Positions 59,000 to 64,000 of a stretch of DNA of 64,000 nucleotides are shown here, one piece after another. The stretch's first letter is position 1; each line of letters opens with the position of its first letter. Position numbers and translations under genes: made by a program. This DNA comes from Thalassia testudinum (taxonomy: Eukaryota > Streptophyta > Magnoliopsida > Alismatales > Hydrocharitaceae): assembly GCA_037157565.1 (NCBI GenBank), contig JAZHRO010000012.1, forward strand, positions 10,194,501 through 10,258,500. Reading direction: 5' to 3'. The notes below the pieces were generated by a model. It was not told where the DNA came from. It ran no database searches and worked only from the letters and a program-made list of their open reading frames with translations.

Positions 59000-60253
59000 A
59001 ACACTCCTCCACTGTCACGTACACTTCACTTCGCACCTTTTCACTACACCACCCCCCATCCACCCACCCTACCACCCTGCGATATACCTTGCACCTCAGC
59101 TCTTGTTCCACGATCGTTGGACCTTACTCTACCTACCCTACATGCATATGAGGACATGGCATCGTTTGGCATGGGGGGGTGGATAGGCATCTATATGATC
59201 TGGGTATTATATGGTATCATGCAGCTTCCATCCATCTATAAATATGTACATAAAAAAAAGGTGTTTAGTAATGATTTGAAGGCTGAAACAAAAATACAAT
59301 AAGTGTTTATGGATATTCAACCACTGTTTTAAAGACTTTCTAGACCACAGAAGCTTGATTCACTTAGGCTCGACTTAATTTAGTTGAGCATTGACAAGAT
59401 AGATCAGAATCTCTCCTAACTAAGGACGTATTCTTGTACCTAAGACATCATTACAGGATCCGTTGGTTTGCTTCTACTTGAGAGCCTAAGTAATCTTGGT
59501 TCACATTACACATATCAAGAAAGGCCAGGTGAACATAAGATCCAACCCTAGTTTGCATTAGGGAAGGTGGAGTCCTTACCTGTGCGTGTAGGTAGACTTT
59601 TTATCCCAAGCTTTAGTCGTGTTTAGGAGAAACTCTTTCCACAAAAAAGAAACTCTCCCACCAAAAAAGTGTGCTCCTCCAAATAAAGTTGTAAGAGATA
59701 TATTGACACTTGTTTCAAAAAAAAAAAAACTGTGAAAATAAGTCAGTATATCTCGCAAATATCTGTAAATTCGTCTCCCTCAAAGTGTTTCAGGGCAAGT
59801 TACAAGTACCCTATTTCTACCATATATTCTTTGAGCCACAAATGTAATAAAATGGGAGTTGAGTTTTCCGTCATCTTCTTAAGGGTCAATCCGAAGACAC
59901 GAGCTGAAGCTGGGACCAACCTGCACTTAAAGATTAGTGAAACCCTGGGCTTGAGTCTTAATGTTCATTTGGCCAGTCTTGATCCTTCACTTTGCACAAA
60001 CCATAATCTCTTGAGCTCTCGAGTATGGCAGAAACCTTCTGAGTCCTGAAAATCGTACCTAAGGTTTAAATACCAAGAGTCTAGGTTAGTCGAGAGATGG
60101 TCTATGTCATATAAGACTTAAAGTACTGGTAGTCTTCTCTGCAATTGGTTCTCACAATATCCAGCAAATAAACACACCCATGAAGAAAATCTTCAACTTA
60201 AGATCATTTCTAAATACAATATAAAATGTTTTACTAGGGACTAGCAAAAGATA
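59000..60253 (+). other. 3' untranslated region of element A
   Basis: About 1.25 kb between the post-pol block and the PPT. The longest plus frame (59732-60049, 105 residues) has no transmembrane or env-like features. Confidence 0.5.
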
Positions 60254-60265
60254 GGCATGGGGGTA
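60254..60265 (+). other. Polypurine tract of element A
   Basis: GGCATGGGGGTA directly precedes the 3' LTR and is identical to the tract of element B. Confidence 0.82.
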
Positions 60266-62461
60266 TGATTGCACAGCAAAATACATCAATAATTATGCCA
60301 TCTTATGTTATTTCCTAGCTCTGCCATTGTATCTTATATAACTATAGTGGCATTTGTACATAGACACATGCATGGCTTTCTTTTAAAAGAGGGGAGGAGA
60401 GTGAATAATTGGCCATCTAATTAACATCTTCATCAAGGGTTGCATTGCAAATTCACCATTCTTTTTTTTTTTATTTTGACTCTGAATTCTTCTCCCTCGC
60501 GCGGCTCAGGGCATGGGGCATGCACCTCTTCGCACCATTCCTCTGCCAGCAGCATGGCGGTGGCATGCGTCTCCTTCTTTAAAAGGCCTTGCCCTCTCCC
60601 TTGCGCAAAGGGCCTGGAACACACACCACATACAGACACCTTCATTCAGGCCAACCTCCTCCCTCTCCCTCTCCATACGCAGTCTCTCTTCTCACTGAAG
60701 AGACACACTGCGGGAAGGAGAAAGCTCACAGTGGTCCCACGACCACCACTGTGAGTTCCACCACTACCCAGCTCCTTCGTGAGCAGGTGGGCGTGGTGGT
60801 TTCACCCTCTGTTTTAACCGCTAAACACCCTCGCAGCCATTGCCAGAGCTTCAAGGTCGGAAGCTCCAGCAGCAGCAACGGCCACCTGCCGCCATGCAAG
60901 CCACTGCGTGCACGCCAGTAGACGTCCGCAAGCTCTTTTCGCACGCGCAGGCGCTTCCCAGCGTGCCTGTGCACGCAGAACCGACGCTACCGGTTGCCCA
61001 CTTTCGCACAGCACTGTAGCTATTGTTCACGCCTCTCAGCATGACACTGTGGCCACCGGCTTGTTTCTTACTTAGCCGGTGGCACAGCGCTCTCTCTCTT
61101 CGCCCGCTACCTGCTCCCGTCCACAGCGCAGTGTGCTACGTAGTGCGCTGCGTTGCTCTCTTCTCACATTCCCGCACTAGCCTGCGTGCGAAGGTAGTAC
61201 GCATAATCCCTCCAGCGCTCGGGCGTAGCCCTTGTGCACCTGCGTGTGCCCTAGCCACCAGACGACGGACGCTCCTGCCAGACGACTTAACGTGCCCGCT
61301 CTCTCTCACAGTCACCCGCCAGTACACGCACGCACACACTCACTTGTACACACTCACGTGTACTCTCTCACACACACTTGTACACACACACACACCCTTA
61401 TAAACTCACTTCTACACACTTATATATTTATATATCCACTCACTTATATATATATATACATATATACATCTATATATAGATACTTATAGAAATATATCTA
61501 TATACATATATTACTTCTTATATATATCTATGTAGTTATAAATAAATAAATAAATATATATTTATATATATACAAATATATATTTTTACATATCTATATA
61601 TATATATAACTACATATACACCTATATAGTTATAACCCCATATATATATACATATATATATATATTTACATATATATTTTCATACACATCACCTACCTGT
61701 ATCCATACGCCCTTGCACTAGTCACTCAACCACGCATTGTATCGTGGGAATATCTGTACTAGTTGTTGATATTCCCCGATACCCGCGTAAAGCAAGCGCC
61801 TCCGCACACACTCCCACACATTCGTCCACACTCTACGCAGCACGTCGTCTTGTTGGTTGCGTCTTATTAGACGTGGACCAACTCGATACTGTGCTATACG
61901 CCATTTCCACTTCCACCCCCACCCCTATATATAATATATATATATAGAGAGAGAGACTGTATTTATTTCTCTACAAGCAACCTACCTTGTTTTTATTTCT
62001 CTTTTGTTTCCTGCTATTAAAAAGATAAAAAAAAGAGTAAAAGAGAAAAGATAATCCTTATCTTGCAGGTACTCGATCTTGCAAATAGCAGGACCAGTCT
62101 TTTTGGAAACCCTAAGTTGGCTCAAAGCCAAGAACAATTTGACTCAAAGCCAAGAACTTGATTTTGAGGGTGTGCCTCAAGGATAATATTATCAACAAAA
62201 AAATCTTAAACAGAAAAAGACCAAAAACATAATAAATGTACGGAAGAGATACATTTTAGGAAAGGCATAGAAACTTCTTCACCTTTAATCCCTGCCTCCC
62301 TGAGATCGACCCTAGGCCTAAAGGTGACTAAGATAAAATTTAGTAGGCCAGGTAAAAAATTTTTTTTTGTAAAAAGATGGTCAGACTTGATTTAGGTTAA
62401 CCACTATACTGACTTCAACGATAATTTCACCATATTAACACGACCTATTCGAGTTCTACCA
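60266..62461 (+). repeat. 3' LTR of element A
   Basis: It starts TGATTGCACAGC and ends GAGTTCTACCA. It is 2,196 bases against 1,526 for the 5' LTR; most of the difference is the block at 61184-61900. A shared TTTAAAAGG box lies at about 60578-60586. Confidence 0.88.
61184..61900. repeat. Block present only in the 3' LTR of A
   Basis: The 5' LTR passes from CAGCCT to CCATTTCCACTTCC within a few bases; the 3' LTR holds about 717 extra bases between these points. The block contains a CACTCACTTGTACA-type minisatellite (61330-61440), TATA microsatellites (61440-61680) and an imperfect hairpin at 61739-61782 whose arms GTATCGTGGGAATATC and GATATTCCCCGATAC pair almost fully. Confidence 0.75.
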
Positions 62462-63283
62462 GAGAGCTCGAAGTTTTGGGGAAGAAGATCCCTGAATTTG
62501 TGGAGCTCATACGAGCTCTAAGATGCAAATCAAGGTCCCAAATTTGGTTCAAGTGATAGAGGGCTCTCTCAAGATCAATCCCTCCAATTTTGGATGGATT
62601 TGGTCGAGAAATTAGGGAGAAATCCCAGATGGAAGGTTGGATGCTTTGGGTTTACACTGTTAATGGCGATATGGACTGTTTTGAAGAGAACTACAAGTTA
62701 GGGGCTAACTGCAAACATTTCGAAACCTAAGCGGCTAAATGTAAGAAACAGAGTTTTAAAGTCTAATGGTGAAGTCAAATTTCAGTTTTGACTAGGTTTG
62801 ACTAGGAAATTTGCATAAAAATCCAAATTAGGGTAAAATTTCATTTTGGACTTTGTTCAAGGTCAAAATAGGTTCAAATAATCAAACAAAGGGTACCAAA
62901 CCTTTTAGAATATTTTTCTATGAATTTTAGGAGGTTTAGATGAATTTTATCCTATCCAGAACCTTATTAATTTAAGCAGGTCTGAAATTAGGGTCTTGTG
63001 TTATGATTCGGTTCTCGAAATATGTGAAATCCTATTTCTATCTGTATGGATCCACTTATTAGACTTTGATGTTCATTTGACCTTTAATTTACCCCTGACA
63101 AACCCCGTGGTTATTCTGTGTTCTTGATATGTTGTTAAAATTGCAGAATTAATCCTGATTTTCTATTTTCTTCTCAAATCAGAATATTATGGAATTATGA
63201 CCCTTAGGTGATTTTGTAAGAGCATTTATCCATCAAGCTTGGTTAAAAGTGGCCAGTTAGGGCCTATGATGGTGTTCCCATCA
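62462..63283 (-). mobile_element. Solo LTR D, right part
   Basis: It continues D from 33563 and ends GATGGTGTTCCCATCA at 63283, followed by CCCCT, the exact partner of 31811-31815. The GTCAAAATAGGTTCAAATAA and TTTTTCTATGAATTTTAGG stretches match the inner parts of the B and C LTRs. Confidence 0.8.
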
Positions 63284-63608
63284 CCCCTTCCCCCCATCAT
63301 GTTTGTTCTTAGGTTTTCCTCCGTTATCCGGCATCTTCCCATCCCCATTCTCGAGCACTATCGCCGAGGAGCGCTGTTTCCCTCACCTCGTCTTCCTCTC
63401 CTCCAACCTACCAATGACGTTAGAGCACCCCATAGCTTTGATCCTTGCACTTCACTTGGCCGGAGTTTCTTCTCTCACTAAGCTCTGATTTCGCTCCCGT
63501 TCTCACTCTACCAACGGTGATATCTCTCACCTCCTTTGTCAGGTAAGTAGAGTAGCTACTTAGGTGTCGTTTTAGCTTTTCAATTAGGCGAGTAATGCTT
63601 AGGAGTAG
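63284..63608 (+). other. Sequence right of D; promoter or LTR remnant
   Basis: CT-rich sequence with a good splice-donor-like TCAG|GTAAGT at about 63539-63546. Joined across D it would follow the TATAAATACCC box at 31774 by about 100 bases. It may be the leader of an older gene or LTR. No coding frame is convincing (two overlapping 61-80 residue frames only). Confidence 0.35.
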
Positions 63609-64000
63609 TGTTTGGTCGAGTTTTTGAAGAGATAAAATATGTTTTGTTGTAGTAAAATCTCCTAAATCGCTCGATCAACAAATACAATTTTTAAGCTCGA
63701 AATGAAGAAATGAAGTCCGAGGTTAAACACAGGGAGTAAGTATTGCAATTCATGCGCTAATCGAAATGAATATATAAATGAGCACAGGAATTTAAGCACA
63801 ATAATGATATTCAATGCATGATATCTACTCAAAACTGATATTCAATGTAAAACATGAGTATATCAAGAGTTTAAGAGAACAAAAAGAGATCTAAGACAAA
63901 ATAATGGTGATTTAAATCACCAATTATTAGTTTAAGCACATATATATCAATTACTCAGATAATGCTATAATATTTTCCAACATGCAACTTAGGTACTTAA
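63609..64000 (-). mobile_element. LTR G, Athila-like, cut by the window edge
   Basis: It starts TGTTTGGTCGAG after AGTAG. Like D, F and B it carries a GTTGTAGTA stretch, then a GTCCGAGGTTAAACACAGG stretch and ATGGTGATTTAAATCACCAA (compare D near 32075). By that homology it lies on the minus strand and continues past 64000. Confidence 0.55.

Larger units (their letters stand above)
33564..62461 (+). mobile_element. Athila-like Ty3/gypsy element A, full length, split by B
   Basis: The element has two LTRs (33564-35089 and 60266-62461, both TGATTGCACAG ... GTTCTACCA), a tRNA-Asp-type PBS, gag, protease, RT, RNase H and integrase in gypsy order, and a polypurine tract. Flanks are AAGAG (33559-33563) and GAGAG (62462-62466), one transition apart. 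Element B (38091-54514) lies inside gag. Without B, A is about 12.5 kb. Coding frames are broken by many stops and shifts, so it is dead. The DLGSS protease motif, the FMDDFSVF RT box and the gag style place it near Athila. No env-like frame is visible between pol and the PPT. Confidence 0.88.

Overview
This is repeat-dominated nuclear DNA from a flowering plant. The evidence is a plant-specific B-box/CONSTANS-LIKE gene with introns, Athila-type Ty3/gypsy and Ty1/copia retrotransposons, long solo LTRs, and introns and spacers rich in A and T. I cannot fix the species. Nothing looks bacterial, organellar or viral.

Layout. Positions 1-2250 hold old debris: a broken tyrosyl-tRNA-synthetase-like fragment, a minus-strand copia end-LTR-PBS junction, microsatellites and a SINE-like copy. 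Positions 2256-5157 (minus) carry the only convincing host gene, the first two coding exons of a COL14/COL15-type (BBX12/BBX13 clade) double B-box protein. Its CCT-domain exons are not present down to base 1, so the gene either runs off the left edge through a repeat-filled intron or is truncated. Positions 6840-10750 contain two diverged tandem copies of a copia LTR plus 5' internal region, one of them holding a MITE-like insert. Three solo LTRs follow: L1 (10993-13787, minus), F (13997-16233, minus) and L2 (16612-19250, plus). L1 and L2 belong to one family and point away from each other. Positions 19256-25390 are decayed, with an Athila pol tail at 23161-23466. A degenerate copia element lies at about 25390-30430 (minus).

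The right half is one nest. Solo LTR D (31816-33563 plus 62462-63283, target duplication CCCCT) was split by a plus-strand Athila-like element A (33564-62461). A was split within gag by a minus-strand Athila-like element B (38091-54514). B was split within pol by solo LTR C (42706-47231, target duplication CCTGG). C contains a further LTR, E (43861-45545), flanked by a 104-bp direct repeat. Decay matches this order: A has stops and frameshifts, whereas B keeps a single gag-pol frame interrupted only by stops that look like C-to-T changes. A further LTR, G, starts at 63609 and leaves the window.

Most unusual signals: (1) dense arrays of the palindromic core GACGTC, as AGACGTCTG variants, in LTRs E, L1 and L2; (2) a conserved non-coding block containing a GGGAGG-type core a few tens of bases after the pol stop in three independent Athila copies; (3) the five-level nest with readable target duplications; (4) the 104-bp duplication around LTR E. 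No rRNA, tRNA, CRISPR or origin was found. Family assignments rest on remembered motifs, not on searches.
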